Assembly (NCBI GenBank): GCA_945870145.1
Contig: CAMBQV010000007.1
Coordinates: forward strand, 1-38,347
Length of the DNA: 38,347 nucleotides
DNA from: Akkermansia muciniphila
Lineage (GTDB): Bacteria > Verrucomicrobiota > Kiritimatiellia > RFP12 > UBA1067
Direction of reading: 5' to 3'
Of this stretch, positions 25,861 through 34,469 are shown piece after piece. How positions within the stretch are numbered: position 1 is the first letter of the stretch; each line of letters opens with the position of its first letter. Made by a program: the position numbers and the translations under genes. Below the pieces are notes generated by a model. The model made no database searches, was not told where the DNA came from, and worked only from the letters and a program-made list of their open reading frames with translations.

Positions 25861-26928
25861 AGGCTGCCACTGCTTGACCAGTTGAACAATTCGCTCGACT
25901 GTCTCCGACTCAGGGATCTTCCCCGTCGGCTCTCCCCGAACAAACAACATGCACTCGCCCTCGCCACCTGCGATAGCAATGTCCGCACCCTTAGCCTCGC
26001 CTGGACCATTGACGACACAGCCCATGACCGCGACATGCGGGCGTGGCGCCTTTGGATGCTCGCGGTAAAACGCTTCGAGACGCTCCTCCACCTGCATCGC
26101 CATGCCTGCGACATCCACCCGTGTGCGACCACAGGTCGGGCACGAGGTCACGGCTGCACCGGGCGCACGCAACCCGATACACCTTAAAAGCTCCACACCC
26201 ACACGCACCTCTTTGGCTGGCGAATCCGTCAATGAGACCCGGATCGTATCACCGATGCCTTCGAGCAAGAGTGCGCCCAAAGCAACCGATGAGCGGACGG
26301 TCCCCGGAATAAAGGTCCCAGCCTCCGTCACCCCTAGGTGCAACGGATAGTCTGTTTTTTGTGACAACAGACGATAGGCCGCAATCGTACGCGGAACATC
26401 CGAGGCCTTCACCGAAATCTTGATCTCATGATAGTCTTCGGCTTCCAAAACAGCGACATGCCTCAGCGCACTCTCAACAAGCGCTTCTGGCGTCGCAGCT
26501 CCGTGTTTTGCAAGAATATCCTTTTCCAAAGAACCGCCATTGACCCCGATTCGGATGGGAATCTGCCGCACACGTGCTGCAGCGACCACCGCACGGACGC
26601 GATCTGCCCCGCCAATATTCCCCGGATTAATTCGCAACCCATCCGCTCCAGCCTCCAAAGCAGCCAAGGCCAGACGATAATCAAAATGGATATCTGCAAC
26701 AAGAGGCAAAGGAGAAGCTTGCCTCACATGCTTAAAGGCCTCTGCTGCCTTAACATCAGGCACTGTCAAGCGCACAATGTCGCAGCCTAAGTCAGTTGCC
26801 TCCTGAATTTGAGCAAGCAGTGCCGCTGCATCATGCGGATCTGCATTCACCATGGTCTGCACACTTACCGGCGCACCACCCCCGATTAACACGTTTCCGA
26901 TCTTAATTTGCCGAGTCAACTTTCTCAT
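25828..26928 (-). CDS. ispG: 4-hydroxy-3-methylbut-2-en-1-yl diphosphate synthase (MEP pathway)
   Basis: IspG (GcpE) reduces methylerythritol cyclodiphosphate to HMBPP with a [4Fe-4S] cluster. The 366-residue protein has VSVQTMVNADPHD, GCDIVRLTVPD, PLVADIHFDYRLAL, RINPGNIGG, LHLGVTEAG, the cluster cysteines in SCPTCGRT and MGCVVNGPGE, and GGEGECMLFVRGE. The last residues PPSPRLRRPGE have no counterpart in the family and are translated from a dispersed intergenic repeat. No clear ribosome site precedes the ATG, and the predicted transcription start is only about four bases upstream, so the mRNA may be leaderless. Confidence 0.95.
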   Translation of the reverse strand: MRKLTRQIKIGNVLIGGGAPVSVQTMVNADPHDAAALLAQIQEATDLGCDIVRLTVPDVKAAEAFKHVRQASPLPLVADIHFDYRLALAALEAGADGLRINPGNIGGADRVRAVVAAARVRQIPIRIGVNGGSLEKDILAKHGAATPEALVESALRHVAVLEAEDYHEIKISVKASDVPRTIAAYRLLSQKTDYPLHLGVTEAGTFIPGTVRSSVALGALLLEGIGDTIRVSLTDSPAKEVRVGVELLRCIGLRAPGAAVTSCPTCGRTRVDVAGMAMQVEERLEAFYREHPKAPRPHVAVMGCVVNGPGEAKGADIAIAGGEGECMLFVRGEPTGKIPESETVERIVQLVKQWQPPSPRLRRPGE

Positions 26929-26938
26929 CAGACTTATA

Positions 26939-26968
26939 ATGATACAAGATACGCTTCATTCCCGTCAA
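26939..26968 (-). promoter_or_regulatory. ispG promoter (near-leaderless)
   Basis: On the minus strand TTGACG (26968-26963), 18 bp, TATCAT (26944-26939). The expected start of transcription is near 26932 and the ispG ATG is at 26928. Confidence 0.45.
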
Positions 26969-27010
26969 TCCTTAGCGAGGCAAAAAAAGGGTTTTCTGGC
27001 ATCTTTCTCA

Positions 27011-27040
27011 TTGACCCATGCGCCCGACAAACGATATAGT
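27011..27040 (+). promoter_or_regulatory. Promoter of the zinc-finger-like protein gene
   Basis: TTGACC (27011-27016), 18 bp, TATAGT (27035-27040), 36 bp upstream of the ATG at 27077. It is divergent from the ispG promoter. Its position supports the downstream start over the track's 26852. Confidence 0.7.
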
Positions 27041-27076
27041 ATTCGCCTATCTGCACAAAGACTGAAAGTGGCCACG

Positions 27077-28792
27077 ATGAATAATGATGATAAAGATGCT
27101 GTTTTAGACTTAAACTTCGATTTGACACCCAGTTGGGCACGCGCGACTCCAGATGCCAGCGCGGAAAGCTTCAAGGGGCGTCACTACGATGATGGCGACC
27201 GCGGTTCGTCGCGCCACAATCAAGACCGACGCGACAGCGGCAATCGCCGTCCGATGCGTGATCAGGGTGATCGCCCCAAAGGCGGTACTGATCGCCGTCC
27301 CCCGCGTCGTGAACTCGAACGTAAGGGTCCACCCTCCAGTATGCCACGTCCAGAATCACGTGGCGCTGTTGTTGACTTTGGTGCAGCCAGACCTTCCGGA
27401 GACAACCGTCCTCCGCGTCGGGATGATTTTCATTCGCGTGGCGAGAGACCCTATCGCCAAGAGTATCAGCAGCCCATGCTTCCGCTGGAGATTCGCGTTC
27501 TCCCCGAGCAAAAGGCCTTAGGTGCTGTTATCCGGCGCGTGCAAACCACGCACAGGGCCTTCCCTCTCAGGGATATCGCCTCGCTCTTTCTGGACAACCC
27601 GAACTCTTGTTTGGTCCGCATCGAGCCTCTTAAGGATCAGCCACTCCCGTTGTTCCAATGCAAGGTTTGCGGCTTCCCGGCTCTGACCGAAGAAGAGGTC
27701 CGCTCACACTTGATCAGTCATCACATCAACGATTTCTTTGACACCGAAGAGGTCGACTGTGATCCGCCAACCGGCGTCTTCACCTGTGTTGCTCGCTGCA
27801 CCATGAGCGGTGAGTTGCTCGGCCCGACCAACCATCACAGCTACAATGCCAAGGTCCAAGAAGTCTTGCGTACCAAGTTCCCAAGCATGACCGAGGAAGC
27901 CTACCGTTCCCGCATTGAAGTCGTACGTGACGCAGAGGTCATTGAACAATGGCGTCAGCAGTGCACCAAGAAAAAGATCTATCGCCGTAAAGGCGTCGTG
28001 ACCGAGACAGCCCCCGAGGTTCCACCAGCCGAGGGCACAGAAGCATCCCCTGAAACAGCTGTAGAACCGCCACTGAAGGCACCGCCTCTCTCACGTGAAG
28101 TTGCAGAGCTCGTCTTTTTGCGCGAGATTGTCCCTGAACAACTGGCCAGCGTCAAACATCTGGTTTGTACGGTAGCCGTGGCGCTCAACACCTCTAGCCG
28201 TCCGTTAGCGGGTATGTTGCGGGATATCTTGAATCGCGAGCGCCGTTTCCCGGCTTCGCTCTTCTTCGCCTTGCGCGGAGCCTTCCGCCATCGCAAGCTC
28301 CATCTCTTCCGCGTCAATGACGCGAAGGGTCCGGACTTCGTGATGCTGAAAACACCGGTTCCCTTAGATCCTGTCCACACGGTGAAGGCCCTGCACGATG
28401 TTCTGATGTTTGTAACCGAACATCCCGCCTGCACCAAGATGGAACTCGTCAACACACTCTCTGAGAATGATGACGAGAAGAAGAAGGAAATCCTGATCCA
28501 ACTGGCTTGGTTGCTCGAAAAGGGACATGTCATTGAGTTCTACAATGATGTCTTGAGTTCTCCGACAGAATATCCAACGTTCCGATATCTGCCAGGCGAA
28601 AAGAACTACAACAGTGGCAATCAACGCCCGCAGGCACCTCGTCAGCAGGCTCCAACCCCTGCGACTGTTGCCCCTGAGGCACCTACATCAGAGGTCGTTG
28701 AGGAAGCTCCTACGGCCCAAGAGGAAGTGCCGACTGCTGAAGCATCCACGGAAGCTCCGACACCCGCTGAGCAACCTACGGAAGTGCAGTAG
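27077..28792 (+). CDS. Unrecognised protein with C2H2-like finger, disordered ends and helical C-terminal domain
   Basis: I do not recognise a named family. From the ATG at 27077 the protein has 571 residues. Residues 25-130 are rich in R, D, G and P (RDQGDRPKGGTDRRPPRREL), like RNA-binding disordered tails. Residues 138-190 form a conserved-looking block (LGAVIRRVQTTHRAFPLRDI). A finger-like motif follows: C195, C198, H211 and H215/216 in CKVCGFPALTEEEVRSHLIS. Two helical, winged-helix-like domains run to about residue 515, then a P/E/A/T-rich tail. The make-up suggests a nucleic-acid-associated regulator or RNA-binding protein; that is inference. It has its own promoter and terminator. The track's start at 26852 would overlap ispG and precede the promoter. 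Confidence 0.75.
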   Translation: MNNDDKDAVLDLNFDLTPSWARATPDASAESFKGRHYDDGDRGSSRHNQDRRDSGNRRPMRDQGDRPKGGTDRRPPRRELERKGPPSSMPRPESRGAVVDFGAARPSGDNRPPRRDDFHSRGERPYRQEYQQPMLPLEIRVLPEQKALGAVIRRVQTTHRAFPLRDIASLFLDNPNSCLVRIEPLKDQPLPLFQCKVCGFPALTEEEVRSHLISHHINDFFDTEEVDCDPPTGVFTCVARCTMSGELLGPTNHHSYNAKVQEVLRTKFPSMTEEAYRSRIEVVRDAEVIEQWRQQCTKKKIYRRKGVVTETAPEVPPAEGTEASPETAVEPPLKAPPLSREVAELVFLREIVPEQLASVKHLVCTVAVALNTSSRPLAGMLRDILNRERRFPASLFFALRGAFRHRKLHLFRVNDAKGPDFVMLKTPVPLDPVHTVKALHDVLMFVTEHPACTKMELVNTLSENDDEKKKEILIQLAWLLEKGHVIEFYNDVLSSPTEYPTFRYLPGEKNYNSGNQRPQAPRQQAPTPATVAPEAPTSEVVEEAPTAQEEVPTAEASTEAPTPAEQPTEVQ

Positions 28793-28873
28793 TTTTTAGC
28801 ATCCGAAAGACGCGAACAGCACGAATAATACGTTTTGTGCTTTTTGTGGATTTTGTGGTTCCAAAAAAATGCC

Positions 28874-28903
28874 AAACAGAGCGCCGATTTAGGCGCTCTG
28901 TTT
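28874..28903 (+). terminator. Shared bidirectional terminator
   Basis: AAACAGAGCGCC and GGCGCTCTGTTT form a perfect 12-bp stem with a 6-nt loop, followed by more T on the plus strand and bordered by an A-run on its other side. It ends the plus-strand gene at 28792 and overlaps the last codons and TAA of the M48 gene, so it may serve both. Confidence 0.88.
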
Positions 28904-30859
28904 TTTTGCCAGCTTCGCATTCCAGCTGAGTGCATCAATCGCATCTGCGATTGCAAAGAGGAAGGTCTCCTCCGTCTCTGTCATCTCGTTGTCGTACATA
29001 ACAATAATTTCACAAGCTTGCATGAACTCCCGCTTGAGCAGCGGAGCAAGCGCTTCCAGCTGCCGCAGAGAACGATCAAGTTTTTGAGCATCGACGGTTT
29101 CCGGAATCGTTCTGAGCTGTACAGCTCCAATAAAGGGAAGCAACCGTTTGACCCCCGTTTCTAAAGCCGGAACAATCGAGCGTCCCTCTTTTGCGCCATA
29201 CAGAGCAATCACGGAGAGGACATCGACGATTTCATTAACCATCTGTTTCGGGGACACAGGCGGCCTGCGTGACGCCTCAAGTGATTCATCCGGAAGCAGG
29301 CGGCGACGGATCATGCACCCCACAGCAAATTCAAAAGGCTCGATCTGATCATCCGCACTGCTCAGCGCCTCGACGGAATTCGCAAGTCGCTCCCTCAAAT
29401 CACGCGGTTCGTTTCGCAAGCCCATCACTGCGAGTTCACACAATTGCCGCTTTTCAGAGACTGTCCGTTCGCGGATTCGTTCAGCCCAGGATTCAACCCA
29501 TTGACGTACGAGTGCATCATTGAATGAAAGCCTTGGCAACATGCCCATCTGACGCTCGCGCACAGATTCATCAGTCGAGAGCAAGCAACCGCAGATACAG
29601 CCGATTGCAGCAGGAACGGTCCGTAACGTCTCACGGTCCGCCTGGCTCAGCCACGCCAGTGAAAACAGAGCACTCACCACGGAAGCATCTTCGTCCTCAA
29701 GTCCAGGAATTGAAAGGGTTGGATGAAGTTTTTTCAGAGGATTCAAGTCCTCCTGACTGGTCGACTCATCGGCCACCACCGCCCCGCTTACCGCCCTAAC
29801 AAGCTCAGATCGCCGCGCGTCCAGCATCAGCCGTGCGTCTGAAAAATTCCCGTTAAACTGTGGATCCAGACGACGAATGCGATTGTTAATTGGCGGGTGG
29901 GTCGCAAACAGGGAGTTCAAGCCAGAGGCAAAAAGCATGTGAGAGACCTCTGACGTGTTGGGGTTTGCCAGATCACTTCCTGCGGCGCCGATCAATTTCA
30001 AAGCCTGAGCAAGGCCTTGTGGATTCCGCGTGAACTGGACTGCAGAAGCGTCTGCCAAAAATTCGCGCTGACGCGAGATGCCACTTTGAATAAGTCGCCC
30101 GAAGAAGAAACCGACGAGTCCGACAATCCAACTGGCAAGCCCTACAAGTGCGAGAATTGCTAACGGATTATTGTTTTTGCGCGAGGAAGATGATGAGCGT
30201 GATGAGGAACGCAAACCTATTTCAATCAACACACGCCCTAAAATGGTCAGCGCAAAAATGCCATGCAAGACGCCGACAAGCCAGATATTAAGTCGCATAT
30301 CCCCGTTAAGAACATGGCTAAACTCATGACCGATCACGGCTTGTAACTCATCTCGCTTAACAACCTCCAAAAGACCGCGTGTCACCGCGATCGCGGCATC
30401 TTTTGAGGAAAAGCCTGCGGCAAAGGCATTCATGCCACGCTCATTATCCAAAACAAAGACACGTGGCATCGTAATTCCTGAAGCAATGGCCATCTCCTCA
30501 ACGACGTTCAAGAGGCGGCGCTCCAGGGCATCTTGCGTACCGTTCGTCACCTCGCGTCCACCCAACTCCTCTGCCACAGCCGAACCTCCTGCCCGCAGTT
30601 GGGTTATTTTATAGAGGGAGGAGAGAAAAATAATGAGCGAGGTGATTCCCATAGTCGCAAGAGCTATCTCCGGCATGAGCACATATCCCAGAAACTTCCC
30701 CATTGCAATCCCCTGCCCCTCCGAATCTCCATAGCTGAAAACAGCACAGAGGCTGAGATGCAAGAGCAGGCATGTCGCCGCCACGGACAAGATATAGAGC
30801 AAAAGCAAGCCAAAGGTCGCTTTACGGGATTTCTCCTGTTGTTCAAAAAAATCTGTCAT
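28889..30859 (-). CDS. M48 family membrane zinc metalloprotease with long C-terminal extension
   Basis: The 656-residue protein has two N-terminal membrane segments (FGLLLLYILSVAATCLLLHL and MPEIALATMGITSLIIFLSS), the M48 catalytic site HEFSH at 178-182, the third zinc ligand in QREFLADASAVQF, and two more membrane segments between. Residues after about 350 form a soluble extension of unknown function that is absent from HtpX. M48 proteases cut misfolded or specific membrane proteins. The size and extension match the Ste24p-like group with a HtpX-type core. ATG has GGAGAG about 12 bases upstream. Confidence 0.86.
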   Translation of the reverse strand: MTDFFEQQEKSRKATFGLLLLYILSVAATCLLLHLSLCAVFSYGDSEGQGIAMGKFLGYVLMPEIALATMGITSLIIFLSSLYKITQLRAGGSAVAEELGGREVTNGTQDALERRLLNVVEEMAIASGITMPRVFVLDNERGMNAFAAGFSSKDAAIAVTRGLLEVVKRDELQAVIGHEFSHVLNGDMRLNIWLVGVLHGIFALTILGRVLIEIGLRSSSRSSSSSRKNNNPLAILALVGLASWIVGLVGFFFGRLIQSGISRQREFLADASAVQFTRNPQGLAQALKLIGAAGSDLANPNTSEVSHMLFASGLNSLFATHPPINNRIRRLDPQFNGNFSDARLMLDARRSELVRAVSGAVVADESTSQEDLNPLKKLHPTLSIPGLEDEDASVVSALFSLAWLSQADRETLRTVPAAIGCICGCLLSTDESVRERQMGMLPRLSFNDALVRQWVESWAERIRERTVSEKRQLCELAVMGLRNEPRDLRERLANSVEALSSADDQIEPFEFAVGCMIRRRLLPDESLEASRRPPVSPKQMVNEIVDVLSVIALYGAKEGRSIVPALETGVKRLLPFIGAVQLRTIPETVDAQKLDRSLRQLEALAPLLKREFMQACEIIVMYDNEMTETEETFLFAIADAIDALSWNAKLAKKQSA

Positions 30860-30904
30860 ACGTTTTAAAATCTCTCCAGCTCTAACTGCTTCGCATTGCC
30901 CTAA

Positions 30905-30933
30905 ATGTTACAGAATCACCCGTCCCAACGCAA
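30905..30933 (-). promoter_or_regulatory. Putative M48 gene promoter
   Basis: On the minus strand TTGCGT (30933-30928), 17 bp, TAACAT (30910-30905), about 45 bp upstream of the ATG. Moderate match. Confidence 0.4.
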
Positions 30934-30979
30934 GTCTGTTTGTCCGTACGTGGCCGTGCGCATTTCTGTTTGATTGACT

Positions 30980-30993
30980 CGGGCATAAGCCCG
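30980..30993. terminator. Small hairpin downstream of the zinc-ribbon membrane gene
   Basis: CGGGC-ATAA-GCCCG lies between the M48 gene and the end of the gene at 31071. No T-run follows on either strand, so terminator function is uncertain. Confidence 0.3.
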
Positions 30994-31070
30994 TCATTAT
31001 TCGGAACCAGAAAATCCAAAAACCATCACAAAAAGGTTGAAGCAGGAGGATTCGACTACATTTTTTCTCT

Positions 31071-31625
31071 TCACACACTGCGCGATAGGAAGATCAGGGC
31101 TGTACCCGCCCAGACACGCCACGCCGAAAGACGGAAGAAATAGGGTACGGCGAAGAGGCATAGCCCCAATACACCGAACGCGACTACCACAGAACATTCC
31201 CCGCGTGCAGAATCACACTGAATCGCGGCGATCAGCGCGCCGGTTCCGATCAGAAGCGACCCCAGCAGGCTCTTAAACTGCCAAGAACGCAACTCCCGAG
31301 GGGAGCAGACGATCACATCATGTGGATTATGAGGGAAAAGAAAGAGCATCGCTGCGATGCTTAAGAGAATCCACCCCTGAACAGAGGAAACGGGATGGGG
31401 TCGAGAAGACATGTCGATACTGCTGGCATACAGTGCTGGCAGCAAGATAACCAGTCCCAGGGCCCCTGTAAAGGCCACAAGCCAAGCCCTGCGCAAGAAG
31501 ACCCATGCACGCGGCATCAGGATATCTTCAGTGCAATAGGGACAGGTCACGACATGGGGCCACGGCGGATGCCTGCCACACGAAACACACTGCCCTTGCG
31601 GATGACGGATCATCATCTTAGACAT
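31071..31625 (-). CDS. Zinc-ribbon multi-pass membrane protein, unknown function
   Basis: This 184-residue protein starts with a cysteine-rich ribbon (CVSCGRHPPWPHVVTCPYC) and then has five or so hydrophobic segments. The family is not recognised. Its ATG overlaps the stop of the TIM-barrel gene (ATGTCTAA), so the two are translationally coupled, which suggests an operon though not a shared function. Confidence 0.65.
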   Translation of the reverse strand: MSKMMIRHPQGQCVSCGRHPPWPHVVTCPYCTEDILMPRAWVFLRRAWLVAFTGALGLVILLPALYASSIDMSSRPHPVSSVQGWILLSIAAMLFLFPHNPHDVIVCSPRELRSWQFKSLLGSLLIGTGALIAAIQCDSARGECSVVVAFGVLGLCLFAVPYFFRLSAWRVWAGTALIFLSRSV

Positions 31626-32490
31626 CGCACAACTTCACCGCATCACGCAGACTCTGCATGGCATCAGGTTTTTTGGGGGAGAACTCCTGTCCAAGGAAGC
31701 CTTTATAGCCACTATCGGCAATCGCCTTGGCAATCGCGGCATAATCCAATGTCTGGATACCAGGATCAATCTCGTTGCGTCCGGGCATGCCGGCCGTATG
31801 GTAGTGTCCCCAGCAGGAAGCATGCTTCTGGATATCCGTCAGCGGATTTTCCTTCATCATGGCAGCGTGAAAGATATCATAAAGCACTTTGACGCGCGGC
31901 GAATTAACCTTGTTCACCAGTTCGACGCACCAAGCTGTCGTATCCGCCATATAATCCTTATGCCCGATCGAATTCAAAAATTCCAAACAGACGGTGACCT
32001 TCTTCTCTTCCGCATACGGCGCGACCTTTTTGAGCGCAACCACACACTGCTCAAGTCCTTGTTGCTTGTCTAGTCCCCCGCAATTTCCCGAGAAGGTGAT
32101 CACATTGGGGTAACCCCATGTCGCCGCCTTATCAATGTTCTTACGCAAGCTGTCCAGGCAGGCGTCATGATTTTCCGCACGATTCAGGCCTTTACCGATG
32201 GAATGCGTTGAAATCATGGCACAGACCATATTTTGCTTCTTCAGAAGCGGCCAATGCTCTTCATCGATCATTTCAACACCCTTGAGGCCCATTCCTGCGC
32301 AGGACGCAATGAACTGCTCCATGGAGATATTATTCTTCTTCATATAGCCGGCATAACACCATTGGCAGACTGACTGTTTGATGTTGCCCTTGAGTGCCTC
32401 AGCACTCCAAAGAGACATAGGCGACGACATGGCGCTTACGGCTGTCGCTCCTGCGATTGTCTTCAAAAGATCACGACGTGATGTGTTCAT
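31618..32490 (-). CDS. Tat-exported sugar-phosphate isomerase/epimerase-like TIM barrel
   Basis: The 290-residue protein starts with a twin-arginine signal (TSRRDLLKTIAGATAVSAMS). The rest is a xylose-isomerase-like TIM barrel of the hydroxypyruvate isomerase group: GLKGVEMIDEEHWPLL, NVITFSGNCGG, TVCLEFLNS, VLYDIFHAAMM, HYHTAGMPGRNEIDPG and GFLGQEFSPK. E and D/H residues at strand ends fit a divalent-metal site. Such exported members are typical of PVC bacteria and act on sugars or keto-sugars, but the substrate is unknown. I chose the ATG at 32490 with a GAGGGAG site; the track's TTG at 32547 is the -35 box of the promoter. Confidence 0.82.
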   Translation of the reverse strand: MNTSRRDLLKTIAGATAVSAMSSPMSLWSAEALKGNIKQSVCQWCYAGYMKKNNISMEQFIASCAGMGLKGVEMIDEEHWPLLKKQNMVCAMISTHSIGKGLNRAENHDACLDSLRKNIDKAATWGYPNVITFSGNCGGLDKQQGLEQCVVALKKVAPYAEEKKVTVCLEFLNSIGHKDYMADTTAWCVELVNKVNSPRVKVLYDIFHAAMMKENPLTDIQKHASCWGHYHTAGMPGRNEIDPGIQTLDYAAIAKAIADSGYKGFLGQEFSPKKPDAMQSLRDAVKLCDV

Positions 32491-32518
32491 TTTTAACTCC
32501 CTCATTCTGTTTTTGTAT

Positions 32519-32547
32519 ACTTTATCGGATGTTTTTCTCCCTGTCAA
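32519..32547 (-). promoter_or_regulatory. Promoter of the TIM-barrel operon
   Basis: On the minus strand a perfect TTGACA (32547-32542), 17 bp, TAAAGT (32524-32519), about 29 bp before the chosen ATG. Confidence 0.7.
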
Positions 32548-32600
32548 ACAAGCTGTTCCAAAAAGTTCTCTTTCACCACCCGATTACTTAATTTTAGGGC

Positions 32601-32630
32601 TTGCTTTAACGCAGATGGGGCTGGTATACT
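32601..32630 (+). promoter_or_regulatory. tRNA-Ala promoter
   Basis: TTGCTT (32601-32606), 18 bp, TATACT (32625-32630), 19 bp upstream of the tRNA 5' end. Confidence 0.68.
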
Positions 32631-32649
32631 AAACGCTTCTTTAACTCAT

Positions 32650-32725
32650 GGGGCGATAGCTCAGTTGGTAGAGCATCACGTTCGCAACGTGGGGGTCGGG
32701 AGTTCGAATCTCCTTCGCTCCACCA
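32650..32725 (+). tRNA. tRNA-Ala(CGC)
   Basis: The 76-nt cloverleaf closes fully: acceptor GGGGCGA/TCGCTCC with the G3-T70 wobble that marks alanine tRNAs, D-arm GCTC/GAGC, anticodon stem TCACG/CGTGG with loop TTCGCAA (anticodon CGC), and T-arm GGGAG/CTCCT with TTCGAAT. CCA is encoded. A terminator follows within 10 bp. Confidence 0.97.
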
Positions 32726-32730
32726 TGTAT

Positions 32731-32757
32731 AAAAAGCCGCCAGCACCGGCGGTTTTT
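32731..32757 (+). terminator. tRNA-Ala terminator
   Basis: AAAAGCCGCC-AGCACC-GGCGGTTTTT forms a 10-bp stem ending in a T-run. It lies 8 bp before the sulP-type start codon. Confidence 0.85.
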
Positions 32758-32764
32758 CTCTTTT

Positions 32765-34459
32765 ATGAAAACGCTTCATCAAGTTTTTGACTTAATTTCT
32801 GCTCGTTTCCACCCTGCCCTCCTGTCGGTTTTTAAAGAAAAATACACTTTTCACAAATTTACACAGGATCTGCTGGCTGGATTGATCGTTGCTGTTGTTG
32901 CATTGCCGTTGGCAATCGCCTTTGGTATCGCGTCCGGTGTTTCGCCCCAGCAAGGCCTCATTACGGCCGTCGTCGCTGGTTTCCTTATTTCATTTTTCAG
33001 TGGCAGCCATGTGCAGATCGGGGGTCCAACAGGGGCCTTTATCGTGATTATCTATGGGATTGTCCAGCAATACGGCTATGACGGACTCGCGGTTGCAACC
33101 ATTCTCGCAGGCATCATGCTGATCTTGATGGGGGCTTTCGGGTTCGGAACCATTATCAAATACATCCCCTACCCTGTGACGGTCGGGTTTACCTCAGGAA
33201 TTGCGCTCATCATCTTTACAAGCCAGCTTAAAGATATTCTGGGGCTTGATATCGACAAGGTACCAGCAGATTTTGTCGCGAAGATCGAATCCTATTACCA
33301 CCATATCCATACGATCAGCCTCATGGATATCGCCATCAGCGTGGGCACCATTCTCATCTGCGTCTATTGGAGGCGTGTCACCGCCAAGATCCCTGGTTCT
33401 CTGGTCGCTGTCATCGTCATGACCGTGATTGTCACCATTTCCCGCCACTATGGCTTTCTCACAATAGAAATAATCCAGACTATCGGTGATCGTTTTCCGG
33501 ATGTTTCCAAGGGCATGAGCATTCCGATGCCGCACTGGCCATCCTGTTCCTACGAAACGTTCCGCGCGATGATGTCCCCTGCCATCTCGATCGCGCTCCT
33601 TGCTGGCATTGAATCGCTCCTCTCCGCTGTTGTTGCGGACGGAATGACCGGCAAGCGCCACCATTCCAACACCGAACTCATTGGTCAAGGAATCGCCAAC
33701 CTCTGTTCACCGCTCTTTGGTGGCATCCCTGCCACTGGCGCCATCGCACGTACAGCGACGAATATTAAAAACGGTGGCGTTTCTCCGATCTCTGGCATCG
33801 TGCATGCGGTGATCCTTGTTCTGATTATGCTCTTCCTCGGCCGGTTTGCCTCGTTGATCCCCATGGCAGCGCTGGGGGGTATTGTAGCTGTTGTTGCCTA
33901 CAACATGAGCGAGTGGCACAGCTTCGTCAACATGTTCCGCAGCACCCGAAGCGATACTGCCGTCATGGTCATTACCTTCCTCTTGACGGTCTTTATTGAT
34001 CTCGTGGTCGCCATTCAGGCTGGTATCCTGCTGGCGGTCTTCCTCTTCATCCGCCGGGCAAGTGAAACCATGGTGACCAAGCGGGTGACCTCGCGGACAG
34101 ATGAAAAGGATTTTGCTGACGCCGAATACATACCGAACCTGCCAAAAGATGTTGAGATTTTCAGACTTGAAGGGGATCTTTTCTTTGGCGCAACAGACCA
34201 ATTCAGTTCAACCATCTCACAGATCGGGCGCTATCCGAAGGTGCTGATCTTGGAGATGACGCATGTCTTGAACCTTGATGCAACAGCGTTGCATGCGCTT
34301 GAAGATGTGCATGGCGTGCTCACAAAACATGGCACGCGCCTGATCCTCTGTGGTGTCCACAGCCAGCCCATCCTTGTCATGCAACGGGCAGGATTCCTTG
34401 AACGCGTCGGCGACACCAACACCTTCGGCACGATCAAAGAAGCGCTAGAGACCCTGTAA
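32765..34459 (+). CDS. SulP/SLC26 family anion transporter with STAS domain
   Basis: The 564-residue protein has ten or more membrane segments with the SulP pattern (DLLAGLIVAVVALPLAIAFG, QIGGPTGAFIVIIYGIV, GIALIIFTSQLKDILGL, GIPATGAIARTATNIKNGG) and a C-terminal STAS domain (about 445-560; VEIFRLEGDLFFGATDQF, LEMTHVLNLDATALHALED). These transporters import sulfate, bicarbonate or other anions; the substrate cannot be told from sequence. The ATG has no Shine-Dalgarno site and lies just after the tRNA terminator, so either read-through drives it or the start is slightly further in. Confidence 0.9.
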   Translation: MKTLHQVFDLISARFHPALLSVFKEKYTFHKFTQDLLAGLIVAVVALPLAIAFGIASGVSPQQGLITAVVAGFLISFFSGSHVQIGGPTGAFIVIIYGIVQQYGYDGLAVATILAGIMLILMGAFGFGTIIKYIPYPVTVGFTSGIALIIFTSQLKDILGLDIDKVPADFVAKIESYYHHIHTISLMDIAISVGTILICVYWRRVTAKIPGSLVAVIVMTVIVTISRHYGFLTIEIIQTIGDRFPDVSKGMSIPMPHWPSCSYETFRAMMSPAISIALLAGIESLLSAVVADGMTGKRHHSNTELIGQGIANLCSPLFGGIPATGAIARTATNIKNGGVSPISGIVHAVILVLIMLFLGRFASLIPMAALGGIVAVVAYNMSEWHSFVNMFRSTRSDTAVMVITFLLTVFIDLVVAIQAGILLAVFLFIRRASETMVTKRVTSRTDEKDFADAEYIPNLPKDVEIFRLEGDLFFGATDQFSSTISQIGRYPKVLILEMTHVLNLDATALHALEDVHGVLTKHGTRLILCGVHSQPILVMQRAGFLERVGDTNTFGTIKEALETL

Positions 34460-34469
34460 TAACTTAGGG

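Noticed and set aside
26852-27076. Track start of the zinc-finger-like protein
   Set aside because: It would overlap ispG and precede a good promoter at 27011-27040; the ATG at 27077 fits better.
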